From NCBI GenBank assembly GCA_028532765.1, contig JAQQAR010000087.1, forward strand, positions 1 through 64,000: DNA of 64,000 nucleotides. Direction: 5' to 3'. A program made the translations under genes and the position numbers. The first letter of the stretch is position 1. Each line of letters starts with the position of its first letter. The DNA is from Sphaerochaetaceae bacterium (lineage in GTDB: Bacteria > Spirochaetota > Spirochaetia > Sphaerochaetales > Sphaerochaetaceae). Below the pieces are notes generated by a model. That model did not search any database and was not told the origin of the DNA. It saw nothing but the letters and a program-made list of their open reading frames with translations. Of this stretch, positions 35,001-44,931 are shown piece by piece.

Positions 35001-36353
35001 TCACTTCATTGAATTCATGAGATCCAGAGCTTCCTTTATAGTAGAGCAAGCATGTTGCACCAGCGGGGAACGGGAAGCAATCCTGGGTACTATTGAACGC
35101 TTGAAGCCCAGCTCCTTGGCAGCCTTTTCTCGCTTCTCTGGAAACCCAACACCCCTTACTTCTCCAGCAAGGCTAAGCTCCCCATAGCTGACCAAGGCCT
35201 TGGGTATACTCTTGTTGGTCAGGGCAGACCAGAGGGCAAGGGCAAGGGGCAACTCGATGGATACCTCGCTGAGTTTCATCCCACCTGCTACATTGACATA
35301 GATATCCTGGTCACTGAGCCGTAGACCTGCATGTCGCTCCAAAATTGCAGCAACGCGGGTAACCCTGGCTGTATCAATTCGATCTGAATAGATGCGGGTA
35401 TACCCATTCTTGGCACTGGTAGTCAGTGCCTGGATTTCCACCAAAAAGGTCCGTGAACCCTCGATAACCGGGGTATAGGATATTCCAGGGGGAATGTCCT
35501 TTGTGAGCCTATCGGTGATAAAGAATGAGGACGGATTTGCCACAGGGCTGAGCCCTTTCTCATGCATACTGAAAATACCGATTTCATCAACGGAGCCAAA
35601 CCGATTCTTTGCTGCTCGAATCAACCGAATTCCACTGGAAATCTGCTCAAAGTAGATTACGGTATCAACCAGATGCTCAATGACTTTTGGACCAGCCAAT
35701 ACCCCTTCCTTCGTCACATGCCCGATAAGAAACAACGATATTCCCAACTGTTTACAGAGACCAACCAAGGTAGTGGAACAAGACCGGATCTGGTTCACTG
35801 ACCCCGCAGGGGAAGGGATCTCATCACTGGTAAGCGTCTGTAATGAATCAACAACGACTACATCAGGCTTTTCTTCACTTAAAAGACTTACCACCACTTC
35901 CACCCTGGTATCACAAAAAATGGAGATGGATGAAAGATTGAGTTCCAGCCGTTGTGCACGAAGCTTAACCTGACTGGGTGACTCCTCACCAGAAATGTAG
36001 AGCACTTTTCGTCCACTTGAGCACTTCTCAAGTACCTGGAGCATTAAGGTGGACTTGCCGATACCCGGCTCTCCCCCAAGGAGGATGGAAGAGCCACGCA
36101 TGACTCCTCCACCGAGTACCCGGTCAAGTTCACTGATACCTGTCTCATACCGGAACAACGGATCAATCTCAACTTCCTCCAAACTCACAGGCTTGGTGGC
36201 AGTGCTGATCACAGCACGTTTGCCATCGGAGGGTTTACTTACCGCTTCCTCTTCAAAGGTGTTCCAACTTCCGCAGTCTGGACAGCGTCCCAACCATTTT
36301 GTCTCAACCCTGCCACATTGGCTACAGACGTAATGAACAGCCTTTTCTTTCAC
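35001..36353 (-). CDS. radA: DNA repair protein RadA
   Basis: A 450-residue branch-migration helicase for recombination. It has an N-terminal four-Cys zinc finger (VCSQCGRVETKWLGRCPDCGSW), Walker A GGEPGIGKST, the RadA-specific KNRFG motif (AAKNRFGSVDE), and a Lon-protease-like C-terminal domain (INVAGGMKLSE is close: YVNVAGGMKLSEVSIELP). The start is GTG, with AGGAG 7 nt upstream. It is the last gene of a parA-parB-immunophilin-radA run. Confidence 0.96.
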   Translation of the reverse strand: MKEKAVHYVCSQCGRVETKWLGRCPDCGSWNTFEEEAVSKPSDGKRAVISTATKPVSLEEVEIDPLFRYETGISELDRVLGGGVMRGSSILLGGEPGIGKSTLMLQVLEKCSSGRKVLYISGEESPSQVKLRAQRLELNLSSISIFCDTRVEVVVSLLSEEKPDVVVVDSLQTLTSDEIPSPAGSVNQIRSCSTTLVGLCKQLGISLFLIGHVTKEGVLAGPKVIEHLVDTVIYFEQISSGIRLIRAAKNRFGSVDEIGIFSMHEKGLSPVANPSSFFITDRLTKDIPPGISYTPVIEGSRTFLVEIQALTTSAKNGYTRIYSDRIDTARVTRVAAILERHAGLRLSDQDIYVNVAGGMKLSEVSIELPLALALWSALTNKSIPKALVSYGELSLAGEVRGVGFPEKREKAAKELGFKRSIVPRIASRSPLVQHACSTIKEALDLMNSMK

Positions 36354-36378
36354 AAGTATCTCCTTTTATTATATCTAA

Positions 36379-37329
36379 TTAAAACTTTATCAACTCCACA
36401 TCGAAAATCAAATAGGAGTTTGGAGGGATAACCCCGGGATATCCCATGGTCCCGTATCCGAGTTCAGGGGGGATAATCAGGGTCCGCTGCTCACCTACGG
36501 TCATGGTCTTCAAGGCCTCGTTCCAACCTTCAATTACCTGTCCGATTGCAAACTGTGCTGGGGTCCCCCGTTGCACTGAACTATCAAAAATCCTTCCATC
36601 AAGCAAGGAGCCAGTATAGTGAACGGTTACAGTCTGGCCTTGTTTAGGGCTTTTCTTTCCTTCACCGTCCTTCTTTACTACATACCGAAGACCTGTCTCT
36701 GTCACTTTTGCATCAGGCCAACGATTCTTCAGCTCTTTCTCAAGCTTCTCTTTTTCCTTAGCTTCACGGCTCTTGTTCTTCTCCTCTGCTGCAAGTACGT
36801 ACTGGGTAAAGATCTCACGAGAGACTTCGAATGCCTCAGCATCCTTTCCTACACGTACAATCTCAACACGGTTGAGCTTATCACCTTGCGCAATGGAGTT
36901 CACCACATCCATGCCTTCTACAACATGACCAAAGACGGAATGCTTACCATCCAACCAAGGAGTCGCCACATGTGTGATAAAAAATTGGCTTCCGTTTGTT
37001 CCGGGTCCAGCGTTCGCCATGGAGAGAACACCTGGTTCGGTATGTTTCAATGAATCATCGAACTCATCTGGAAACGTATATCCAGGACCTCCGGTCCCAT
37101 TCCCTTTGGGGCATCCACCCTGAATCATAAAGTTTTCAATAACCCGGTGGAACGTGAGATTATTATAGAAAGGTTTTCCTTCCCCATTCACATTCAAAGC
37201 TCCCTCTGCAAGCCCTACAAAGTTTGCAGTGGTCATTGGAGCTTTCTTGCTCTCAAGGAATAGTGTGATCTCACCCTTACTGGTATGCAATACGGCATAC
37301 AAGCCGTCTTTCAATTCTTTCTTATCCAT
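36379..37329 (-). CDS. Dual-domain peptidyl-prolyl isomerase: cyclophilin fused to FKBP
   Basis: A 316-residue cytoplasmic foldase. Residues about 10-165 are a cyclophilin ([50 protein letters not shown]). A charged helical linker (about 170-205, Lys/Glu-rich, probable coiled coil) follows. The last 110 residues are an FKBP ([39 protein letters not shown]). Such cyclophilin-FKBP fusions are known as dual-family immunophilins in a few bacteria and protists. No signal peptide is present. It lies between parB and radA with short gaps. Confidence 0.95.
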   Translation of the reverse strand: MDKKELKDGLYAVLHTSKGEITLFLESKKAPMTTANFVGLAEGALNVNGEGKPFYNNLTFHRVIENFMIQGGCPKGNGTGGPGYTFPDEFDDSLKHTEPGVLSMANAGPGTNGSQFFITHVATPWLDGKHSVFGHVVEGMDVVNSIAQGDKLNRVEIVRVGKDAEAFEVSREIFTQYVLAAEEKNKSREAKEKEKLEKELKNRWPDAKVTETGLRYVVKKDGEGKKSPKQGQTVTVHYTGSLLDGRIFDSSVQRGTPAQFAIGQVIEGWNEALKTMTVGEQRTLIIPPELGYGTMGYPGVIPPNSYLIFDVELIKF

Positions 37330-37346
37330 TGTATCTCCTTACTTTC

Positions 37347-38297
37347 TTATAGTTCAAACAGTCCCTGATTTGGCATCAGCAACTGATACAGTCTTTCCAA
37401 TTCTTCACTACTGGTAAAGGGAATCTCAATCTTTCCTTTTTCCAGTGACCCTTTAATCTCCACCTGCGATCCTACTGCATGCAAGAACTTATCTTCGATT
37501 GCTATAATCTCTGGAGCCTTAGCCAGACTCTTCTTTGCTCGTTTCTTCTTTTGATATGCAGCTCGTTTACCCATATTGAACTGCGAAGCCAACTGTTCCG
37601 TTGCCCGTACTGAAAGATCCTTCTCCAGTACGGTACGATAGAGAATTTCCCTATCAGCAGGATTCACCACAGAAAGGATTGCTCTCGCCTGACCTGCAGT
37701 AAATTTGCCATTCAACAAATCCTGCTGCATGGAAGAGCTCAATTGTAAAAGCCGAATGCTATTACTAATGGTGGACCTATTCTTTCCCAGTCTCTTCGCC
37801 AACTCTTCTTGGGTTATCCCTGCTTCTTGAATAAGGTAAGCATACGCCTTCGCTTCTTCAATAGGGTTTAGGCTCTCCCTCTGAATATTCTCTATGAGAG
37901 AGACTTCCAATCGTTGCATCTGGGTGAAATCTTTTACCAGTACCGGCATTCGCTCGAGTCCGGCAATTTTTGCTGCCCGGAATCTTCTCTCTCCTGCAAC
38001 AATACTATACACACCGGGAGCAATCTCCTCTACCAGTATAGGCTGTAACACACCTTCTCTTTGGATCGATTGACTCAATTCTTCCAGTGCTTCCTGGTTG
38101 AAATCCTTTCTTGGCTGGTTTGGGTTTGCACGAATTTGTTCAACAGGGACTTCAAGAACACGTTGTCCTTTTTCTGCATCTGGTTTTGATGAGGCTAGGC
38201 CAAGGGCGGAGTCCAAAACTGAATCGAATGAATAGTCTTGCATCAAGGAACCTATTCCTTTCCCCAATCCATGTTTCTTATTGGTTTCCTGCGACAC
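37347..38297 (-). CDS. parB: Chromosome partitioning protein ParB (Spo0J)
   Basis: A 316-residue CTP-dependent DNA clamp that loads at parS. Seen: the N-terminal ParA-contact motif (KHGLGKGIGSLM), VPVEQIRANPNQPRKDF, the CTP-binding block GERRFRAAKIAG, ENIQRESLNPIEEAKAY, and the parS-reading HTH TQEELAKRLGKNRSTISNSIRLL. A linker and dimerisation domain end the protein. The start is GTG with AAGGAGG 9 nt ahead, inside the end of parA. Three parS sites lie 1.1-1.4 kb away. Confidence 0.97.
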   Translation of the reverse strand: MSQETNKKHGLGKGIGSLMQDYSFDSVLDSALGLASSKPDAEKGQRVLEVPVEQIRANPNQPRKDFNQEALEELSQSIQREGVLQPILVEEIAPGVYSIVAGERRFRAAKIAGLERMPVLVKDFTQMQRLEVSLIENIQRESLNPIEEAKAYAYLIQEAGITQEELAKRLGKNRSTISNSIRLLQLSSSMQQDLLNGKFTAGQARAILSVVNPADREILYRTVLEKDLSVRATEQLASQFNMGKRAAYQKKKRAKKSLAKAPEIIAIEDKFLHAVGSQVEIKGSLEKGKIEIPFTSSEELERLYQLLMPNQGLFEL

Positions 38298-39048
38298 GTT
38301 TTGTAACCTCCTTGGCTAATGCCTTATATGCTTTTGCCCCACTGCTTGAACCATCGTATACCGTAATAGGTAGTCCATGTGAAGGAGCTTCTGCAAGTCG
38401 AATATTTCTGGGAATCATCGTCTTGAAGACCAATTGAGGGAAAAAGGAACTCACATCTTCAACTACTTCTTTAGCCAGATTAGTGCGCTTGCTGTACATA
38501 GTAAAAAGAATTCCTAGTACTTCAAGATCAGGATTAATAGATTTCTTCATATTCCCCACGGTTCTTGTCAACAAGCTCAACCCTTCCATTGCCAAGTATT
38601 CACACTGCATTGGAATGATCACTTTTTTGGCCCATGCCATTGCATTGACCGTGACTAATCCTAATGAAGGAGGACAATCTGCAAGGATGTACTCCCAGGA
38701 ATCCTCCAATGAAGATAAGGCTCGTTTGATAAAAAACTCTCGCTCTTCCTCTTCAACCAGCTCGATATTCAAACCAGCCATGTTGATATTGCTGGGTATA
38801 GCGTAGAGATTCTTGACTGGAGTCTGCTGAACTGCTTCCTCAGCGGGAAGCTGACCAGCTATTACCTCATATATACCAGGTTGCCTTCCATCAATGGAGG
38901 TAGCACTAGTGAGATTACCCTGGGCATCCAAGTCGATCAACAGGACCTTCTTACCCAGCCCCGCCAACGCAGCTCCCAAGTTAACTGCTGAGGTAGTTTT
39001 ACCTACTCCACCTTTTTGGTTCAAAAACAGTATTGTTTGTGCACTCAT
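38278..39048 (-). CDS. parA: Chromosome partitioning ATPase ParA (Soj)
   Basis: A 256-residue Walker ATPase that works with ParB in chromosome segregation and may affect DnaA. The deviant Walker A is NQKGGVGKTTSAVNLGAAL, with IDLDAQGNLTS and the Walker B region ILADCPPSLGL. The start is MSAQTILF at 39048; upstream in-frame Mets lie before the promoter. There is no Shine-Dalgarno, and TATAGT ends 7 nt before the ATG. It overlaps parB by 20 nt. Confidence 0.97.
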   Translation of the reverse strand: MSAQTILFLNQKGGVGKTTSAVNLGAALAGLGKKVLLIDLDAQGNLTSATSIDGRQPGIYEVIAGQLPAEEAVQQTPVKNLYAIPSNINMAGLNIELVEEEEREFFIKRALSSLEDSWEYILADCPPSLGLVTVNAMAWAKKVIIPMQCEYLAMEGLSLLTRTVGNMKKSINPDLEVLGILFTMYSKRTNLAKEVVEDVSSFFPQLVFKTMIPRNIRLAEAPSHGLPITVYDGSSSGAKAYKALAKEVTKRVAGNQ

Positions 39049-39055
39049 GCTACTC

Positions 39056-39084
39056 ACTATACGTAATAAATTCATTCATGTCAC
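39056..39084 (-). promoter_or_regulatory. Promoter of parA, probably leaderless
   Basis: On the minus strand: GTGACA (39084-39079), a 17-nt spacer and TATAGT (39061-39056). The box ends 7 nt before the parA ATG. Confidence 0.7.
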
Positions 39085-39096
39085 CCAATAAGGTTG

Positions 39097-39125
39097 TTAA
39101 CTTGACCCTTCTTCATCTGTATAGT
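39097..39125 (+). promoter_or_regulatory. Promoter of nfu
   Basis: TTAACT (39097-39102), a 17-nt spacer and TATAGT (39120-39125). A leader with GGAGG follows. It is divergent from the parA promoter. Confidence 0.6.
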
Positions 39126-39156
39126 ATCTTCAAGATACCGTATGGAGGATACTTAC

Positions 39157-39387
39157 ATGATAGAAGATAAAGTCAAAAAGGCACTTGAGGACATTCGTCC
39201 CTCTTTGCAAAATGACGGTGGAGATATCGAGTTTATCAGTTTGGTTGGCAATGATGTAACTGTTCGTCTTGTTGGCGCATGTGCTGGCTGCCCGATGTCC
39301 CAGATGACCCTGAAAGGTGGTGTAGAACGCTACCTTCGCAACTTTGTTGATCCGAATCTAACTGTGGTAAATAGCCCAGATCTTTAG
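39157..39387 (+). CDS. NifU-like C-terminal domain protein (Fe-S cluster scaffold)
   Basis: A 76-residue protein made of a single Nfu domain that carries and passes on iron-sulfur clusters. The block QNDGGDIEFISL and the cluster Cys pair in GACAGCPMSQMTLKGGVE are typical. ATG 39157 was chosen because GGAGG (39144-39148) lies 8 nt before it; an upstream ATG overlaps that site. It is a short stand-alone gene before the parS region. Confidence 0.93.
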   Translation: MIEDKVKKALEDIRPSLQNDGGDIEFISLVGNDVTVRLVGACAGCPMSQMTLKGGVERYLRNFVDPNLTVVNSPDL

Positions 39388-39410
39388 AATTCAGAGAATC
39401 AAGTATGAGG

Positions 39411-39426
39411 CGTTTCACGTGAAACA
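39411..39426. other. parS: parS site 1 (one mismatch)
   Basis: CGTTTCACGTGAAACA: the 14-bp core GTTTCACGTGAAAC is a perfect palindrome; only the first outer base differs from the common TGTTTCACGTGAAACA. It is the nucleation site for ParB. Confidence 0.95.
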
Positions 39427-39512
39427 TTCGCGTGGAACGTATTTTTTATACCCTGAATTATGTTTCGAAATACGCATTCTATTCGAATCAACTCTCTACC
39501 AAGATAATTGAT

Positions 39513-39528
39513 TGTTTCACGTGAAACA
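39513..39528. other. parS: parS site 2 (perfect)
   Basis: TGTTTCACGTGAAACA, perfect. The palindrome extends outward (GATTG...CAATC) to 22 bp, 39510-39531. Confidence 0.97.
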
Positions 39529-39718
39529 ATCATAAAAAACCTCATACAATTCTTATTATTTTTAGTCGAACCACGATAACACTTCTTCTACCAATCAAAC
39601 TCCATATACAAGGAGTTCGTTCTAAGAATGTATTACAGTAAATAGCTCACTCCCCGTATTCAACTATACATACCCCTAAGATAGCCATGCCGTCCAATTA
39701 CTATTTCCTTCTACTAGA

Positions 39719-39734
39719 TGTTTCACGTGAAACA
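39719..39734. other. parS: parS site 3 (perfect)
   Basis: TGTTTCACGTGAAACA, perfect, about 200 bp from site 2. Confidence 0.97.
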
Positions 39735-40073
39735 CTAGAACACTATTTGAAGTACCAAAGGATATATGCATACCGATACTATCCCCTACCCTACCCTCTT
39801 TCTCTTCTGGATCCTCTATCTATTGAAGGTAAGCACATCCTAAGATTTGGTGCATTATTCACTCTATGTTTCATGTAATACGGGGTTGGCTTTAGTATGG
39901 CTATACTCTTCTTTTGAGTGAGTAATATTCACCTTGGTTGGTTTTTCACCTTCGATTTTTAAATGTTTTTCAAATGTACTAAAAACAGCAAATCAGAGCG
40001 CTATTTGCAGGTTATTTGGCCAATGTTTCTATATAACGATACAGATTTGTGTGGGAAATGGAGGGAAATTTTG
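39735..40073. other. Gene-free AT-rich stretch next to parS, with a decayed parS-like site
   Basis: No credible gene. TGTTTCATGTAATACG at 39867-39882 matches the parS consensus at 12 of 16 positions and may be a decayed or weak site. A small hairpin GCAAAT/ATTTGC lies at the right side. The rest has no recognised feature. Confidence 0.45.
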
Positions 40074-40110
40074 GCAATAAAATAGGCTGTTTTCTCAATG
40101 GAAAACAGCC
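40074..40110 (-). terminator. Terminator of gyrA
   Basis: GGCTGTTTTC (40085-40094) pairs with GAAAACAGCC (40101-40110), with a 6-nt loop. In the minus direction TATTTTATT follows. Confidence 0.85.
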
Positions 40111-40133
40111 CGATATACTACTTAACAGATGTT

Positions 40134-42683
40134 TTATTCGTTATCTGAATCGTCAGTTACCACATCATCAGATTCATCATCAACATCCTCGTCTTGTACC
40201 ACTTCCTCTGGATTTGGTGCTTCAGGAATCTCTACTTCTTCCTCTTCATCTTTCTCAGTAGAAGCAATGGCTACGATGGAGTCATTTTTCCACTTCATCG
40301 ATACCACACGGACTCCGGCAGCATTTCTCCCTTGTACCGAGATGGCATCACAATGAACTCTCAGTGTCTGTCCCATCATGGTGACACACACAACATCATT
40401 CTCATCATTCACACTCAGCACACCCACGATAAAGGTTGCCTTAGTTCCAAGACGGAAGATCTTCTGTCCTTGTGTTCCTCTACCATGCACATTGAAGCTG
40501 TCAAAGGTTACCTGTTTGCCCTGCCCATTTTCAGTAATCATGAGAATTCTATGGGAATCATCTACCTTCAACAGTCCAGCAACCTGGTCATCTCCAATCA
40601 GGCGGATACCACGAACACCACGGCTAGCTCTTCCCATTGCTCGTACATCACTTTGACGGAACCTGAGTCCTCGACCATTCTTGGTGATCAGCATGACTTC
40701 GTCACCTTCTTCAACCAGGTCACAGCTCAGTAGTTCATCACCTTCATCAAGGAACAAGGCCCTGATACCACGAACCCTTGCATTCACGAAGTTGGACAAA
40801 GATACCTTTTTCACAACACCCTGACGGGTAGCCATCATCAGGTACTTATCTTCACTGAATTCCTTGAATGCAATGATCGAAGTGATCTTCTCGGTGGTTT
40901 CCAGCTGAAGAATATTCTTGATACTGGTCCCCTTTGCAGTTTTGGTAGCTTCAGGAATCTGGAATCCCTTGATATAGTAAGCCTTACCTGCATTACTGAC
41001 GAACATTACGTATTCATGGGTTGAGGCAACAAACATATGGTCAACGAAATCGCCGTCCTGTAGCTTGGTTGTCCTGGTTCCCTTGCCTGCGCGTCCGTGA
41101 GCATCATACTCCTCGACGGGAATTCGCTTTGCAAAGCCCTTATTGCTGATCAACACAACGACAGATTCTTCCTTGATGAAATCCTCATCTGTTGCCTGAC
41201 CCAACTCTTCTCGAGCAATTCTTGTAAGTCTACGATCCTTTGGAACAAGAGAGGAGGGAAGGGAGCGAACTTCGGATTTGACAACACCCAATATTTTCTG
41301 GTCGTCAGCAAGCAATTCCTGATAGTAGGCTATCTTCTGTTCAAGCTCTGCCAATTCATCCAATATCTTTGAAGTCTCAAGATGACTCAATCGACCAAGT
41401 TTCATATCGATGATCGCCTGAGCCTGGATATCATCCAAACCAAAACGCTGGACAAGACGATTTGCAGCTATCGTGTTATCTTCAGACTCCTTGATGATCT
41501 TAATTACCTCATCGATGTTATCAAGACCAATTTTCAAGCCCCTGAGGATATGTGCACGCTCTTGTGCCTTGCGCAAGTCATACTTTGTCCGCCTTGTCAC
41601 CACCTCAGTTCGATGCTCAATATAATAAACCAACATCTCTTTGAGCGTGAGCAACTGAGGCCTTCCCTTCACCAGTGCGAGATTGTTTACATTGAAGTTT
41701 GACTGTAGGGCTGTTCGGCTGAACAACTGATTGAGTACCACCATCGGCTCGGATCCCATCTTCAGCTCCACCACGATCCTGATACCGTTACGGTCAGACT
41801 CGTCGCGTATTGTGCTGATCATAGGGATTGCACCATCCTTACGGAGATCGTCAATTTTCTTCACCAAATCAGCTTTGTTGACCTGGTAAGGTATCTCGGT
41901 GAATACGATCTGGTCATGACCACGATCACTCTCCTCAATCTCATATACAGAGCGCATGACAATCTTGCCACGTCCGGTGGTAAAGGCATCCTTGATTCCC
42001 TGCATGCCACAAATGACTCCACCTGAGGGAAAGTCAGGACCCTTGATATGTTCCATTAACTCATCAATGGTGATATCAGGGTTTTCAATGACTGCACAGA
42101 TAGCATCAGAGATTTCCTGCAGGTTATGTGGAGCCATATTGGTGGCCATTCCAACTGCAATTCCACTACTTCCGTTTGCCAACAGGAAAGGGAATGAACC
42201 AGGAAGAACCAGAGGTTCTGTCATCGAGTCATCATAGTTCGGCCCGAAATCAACCGTCTCTTTCTGGATATCCTGCAACATCTCCTCGCCGATTCGGCTC
42301 ATCTTAGCCTCGGTATATCGCATTGCTGCTGCCGGGTCACCGTCAATGGAACCAAAGTTACCCTGGGGGTTTACCACCGGGTAGCGTAAGGAGAAATCCT
42401 GTGCAAGACGTACCAATGCATCATATACCGATCCATCCCCATGGGGATGGTACTTACCAAGCACATCACCAACAATACGAGCACATTTCTTATATGAGGA
42501 GTTGGCTCTCAGGCCCATCTCATACATATCAAAGAGGATTCTTCTGTGGACCGGCTTGAGACCGTCACGTACATCAGGGAGGGCCCTGCTGACAATGACG
42601 GACATGGCATAGTTGAGATACGAGGTTCGCATCTCCTTTGCCACGTCTACAATTATTGTCCTATTTTCGTTTACTTCTTCCAC
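40134..42683 (-). CDS. gyrA: DNA gyrase subunit A
   Basis: An 849-residue subunit that cuts and rejoins DNA in gyrase. The catalytic Tyr is in [10 protein letters not shown]; the GyrA-box-like motif is GRAGKGTRT. In the quinolone region [22 protein letters not shown], Gly84 sits at the position of E. coli Ser83, a site where other residues often lower quinolone binding. The C terminus is strongly acidic ([10 protein letters not shown]). The start is GTG with AAGGA 7 nt ahead. It lies 15 bp after gyrB on the minus strand and is probably cotranscribed. Confidence 0.97.
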   Translation of the reverse strand: MEEVNENRTIIVDVAKEMRTSYLNYAMSVIVSRALPDVRDGLKPVHRRILFDMYEMGLRANSSYKKCARIVGDVLGKYHPHGDGSVYDALVRLAQDFSLRYPVVNPQGNFGSIDGDPAAAMRYTEAKMSRIGEEMLQDIQKETVDFGPNYDDSMTEPLVLPGSFPFLLANGSSGIAVGMATNMAPHNLQEISDAICAVIENPDITIDELMEHIKGPDFPSGGVICGMQGIKDAFTTGRGKIVMRSVYEIEESDRGHDQIVFTEIPYQVNKADLVKKIDDLRKDGAIPMISTIRDESDRNGIRIVVELKMGSEPMVVLNQLFSRTALQSNFNVNNLALVKGRPQLLTLKEMLVYYIEHRTEVVTRRTKYDLRKAQERAHILRGLKIGLDNIDEVIKIIKESEDNTIAANRLVQRFGLDDIQAQAIIDMKLGRLSHLETSKILDELAELEQKIAYYQELLADDQKILGVVKSEVRSLPSSLVPKDRRLTRIAREELGQATDEDFIKEESVVVLISNKGFAKRIPVEEYDAHGRAGKGTRTTKLQDGDFVDHMFVASTHEYVMFVSNAGKAYYIKGFQIPEATKTAKGTSIKNILQLETTEKITSIIAFKEFSEDKYLMMATRQGVVKKVSLSNFVNARVRGIRALFLDEGDELLSCDLVEEGDEVMLITKNGRGLRFRQSDVRAMGRASRGVRGIRLIGDDQVAGLLKVDDSHRILMITENGQGKQVTFDSFNVHGRGTQGQKIFRLGTKATFIVGVLSVNDENDVVCVTMMGQTLRVHCDAISVQGRNAAGVRVVSMKWKNDSIVAIASTEKDEEEEVEIPEAPNPEEVVQDEDVDDESDDVVTDDSDNE

Positions 42684-42698
42684 GATTATGTCCTTATA

Positions 42699-44732
42699 CT
42701 AGATATCCAAATTCGAAACATAGACTGCATTTGCGTCAATGAAAGCCCTTCGCGGCTCAACTTCTTCACCCATGAGCATACTGAAAACCCTATCAGCTTC
42801 CTCTGCATCTTCAAGCGAGATTTGGCTGATCATGCGTGTCTCAGGATTCATGGTTGTTTCCCAAAGCTGATCGGGGTTCATCTCACCAAGACCTTTATAC
42901 CGCTGGAGCCCGACCTTGTTTTCATCTTTTACATTGTGTTCTTCGAGAATCTTGGTCCTCGCTTCCTCATCATAGGCATAGAAAACCTTCTTCCCTATGG
43001 TGATCTTGTACAAGGGAGGCATTGCAAAATAGATATACCCGGCTTCAATGAGAGGTCTCATATACCTAAAGAAGAACGTCAGCAGCAATGTCCTGATATG
43101 TGATCCATCAACGTCTGCGTCTGCCATGATGATAATCTTGTGATATCTCGTTTTAGAGAGGTCAAAGGTAACATCATTGTCGAAATCTTCATCCTTCCCC
43201 ATATTGTTGTACCGAGTAATACCGGCACCAATGGAAGAAATAACCGGCTGCAGCTTATCATTTCCCAATACCTTGAACTCCTGGGCTTTCTCAACATTGA
43301 GCATCTTACCCCAGAGAGGAAGAATTGCCTGGAATTTGCGGTCACGGCCCTGTTTTGCGGATCCACCTGCCGAGTCACCCTCAACAATGAATACCTCACA
43401 CTTTGCAGGATCCTTTTCAGAACAGTCAGCCAGCTTGCCTGGTAGGCCGCCACCTTCACTCTTCTTTCTGATCTGCTCTCGTGCCTTACGGGCGGCAACC
43501 CTCCCAAGTGCAGCACTGATGATTTTCTGCAGAATGGTTTCTGTCTGGGCAGGGAATTCATCAAAATAGTTTCCCAGCTTCTCATATACCATGGAGAAAA
43601 CAACGCCGGTAACAGCGGAGTTGCCCAATTTCATCTTGGTCTGCCCCTCAAACTGGGGTTCAGGAACCTTGACAGAAATAACAGCGGTCAAACCTTCTGA
43701 GATATCACTCTGTTCGAGTTTTTCCTCATACTTCTTCAAGAGTTTTGGGTTCTTCTGTAATTGAAGGTTGATAACCCGGCTCAATCCAGTCCTGAAACCA
43801 GTAAGGTGGGTACCACCCTCGCGAGTGTTGATATTGTTGACAAAGGTAATCACCTTCTCATCGTACTTATCATTGTACTGCAGACCAATTTCAACCTTGA
43901 TGTTGTCTCTTTCCCCTTCAATGGAGATGGGAGGATCAACCAAGACACGCTTGAATTCGTTAAGGTAACTTACAAAGTGGGAAATTCCACCCTCAGAGTG
44001 GAATGTTTGTTCTTTTACCTCATCTCCTCTGCGGTCAGACAGGGAGATTGAAACACCCTTGTTCAGGAAGGAAAGCTCCCTGAATCTATTAACCAATACC
44101 TCATAACTGAAAGCATTATGCTCCATGATGGAGTAGTCGGGCGAGAATTTAACCACGGTGCCACTTCGATCGGTATCTCCGATGCGTAGTACTTCGCTCT
44201 TGGGCAAACCACAACTGTAGAGCTGTCGGTAAATCCCCCCATCCCGATAGATGGTAACTTCCATCCAAACCGAGAGGGCATTCACACAGGAGACACCCAC
44301 TCCATGCAATCCGCCGGAAACCTTATAGGAGTTCTTATCGAATTTTCCTCCGGCATGCAGTTGGGTAAGTGCAATTTCCAGCGAGCTTTTCTTCTCAATT
44401 GGGTGTGGATCGACAGGAATTCCGCGGCCATTGTCTTCAACTGTACAAACCTCTCTTCCCTCTTTATCAATATCGAGGTAGACACGGATTTCTGAACAGT
44501 AACCGGCCATCGCTTCATCGATGCTATTATCAACCACCTCATATACGAGATGATGCAATCCATCAATGCCTGTGGATCCAATGTACATACCAGGTCGTTT
44601 TCGAACAGCCTCAAGACCCTTGAGGACCTGAATACTCCCGGCAGAATAACCATGGGAAACGGAAGCCATCTCTACACCATCTTGGTGCAATGATGGCTCC
44701 AACGTTCCGTTGTCAAAGCTCCCTTCACTCAT
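42699..44732 (-). CDS. gyrB: DNA gyrase subunit B
   Basis: A 677-residue ATPase subunit of gyrase. GHKL-fold motifs are EVVDNSIDEAMAGYC, DNGRGIPVD and GGLHGVGVSCVNAL; the Toprim metal site is VEGDSAGGSAKQGRDR, with MADADVDGSHIRTLLLTFFFR. The Ser/Thr-rich 25 N-terminal residues extend beyond the usual start, but AAGGAT is well placed before ATG 44732. Transcription runs away from oriC. It is divergent from dnaA. Confidence 0.98.
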   Translation of the reverse strand: MSEGSFDNGTLEPSLHQDGVEMASVSHGYSAGSIQVLKGLEAVRKRPGMYIGSTGIDGLHHLVYEVVDNSIDEAMAGYCSEIRVYLDIDKEGREVCTVEDNGRGIPVDPHPIEKKSSLEIALTQLHAGGKFDKNSYKVSGGLHGVGVSCVNALSVWMEVTIYRDGGIYRQLYSCGLPKSEVLRIGDTDRSGTVVKFSPDYSIMEHNAFSYEVLVNRFRELSFLNKGVSISLSDRRGDEVKEQTFHSEGGISHFVSYLNEFKRVLVDPPISIEGERDNIKVEIGLQYNDKYDEKVITFVNNINTREGGTHLTGFRTGLSRVINLQLQKNPKLLKKYEEKLEQSDISEGLTAVISVKVPEPQFEGQTKMKLGNSAVTGVVFSMVYEKLGNYFDEFPAQTETILQKIISAALGRVAARKAREQIRKKSEGGGLPGKLADCSEKDPAKCEVFIVEGDSAGGSAKQGRDRKFQAILPLWGKMLNVEKAQEFKVLGNDKLQPVISSIGAGITRYNNMGKDEDFDNDVTFDLSKTRYHKIIIMADADVDGSHIRTLLLTFFFRYMRPLIEAGYIYFAMPPLYKITIGKKVFYAYDEEARTKILEEHNVKDENKVGLQRYKGLGEMNPDQLWETTMNPETRMISQISLEDAEEADRVFSMLMGEEVEPRRAFIDANAVYVSNLDI

Positions 44733-44784
44733 TCGTTATATCCTTATGTAATAATAAAAAAAATACCTGTATCAATTCTTATCA

Positions 44785-44813
44785 AGTATACCAAAATTAT
44801 GGGGGAGTTGCAA
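44785..44813 (-). promoter_or_regulatory. Promoter of gyrB-gyrA
   Basis: On the minus strand: TTGCAA (44813-44808), a 17-nt spacer ending TGG, and TATACT (44790-44785); both -35 and extended -10 are present. It lies in the 199-bp gap to dnaA. Confidence 0.75.
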
Positions 44814-44931
44814 GCTTGCACACGAATTCAAGCCAATTTATTACTTCTTTTATTACAAGATTTTACAAACAACAGATTCACTTAGCTGTACAATACTTGC
44901 ACCGTCTGACACTACAAGGTAAAATGGCCGC

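Noticed and set aside
39687-39878. 63-codon ORF with DVSRETLEHY
   Set aside because: The VSRET string is just parS site 3 translated. There is no Shine-Dalgarno, no family match and poor codon use.
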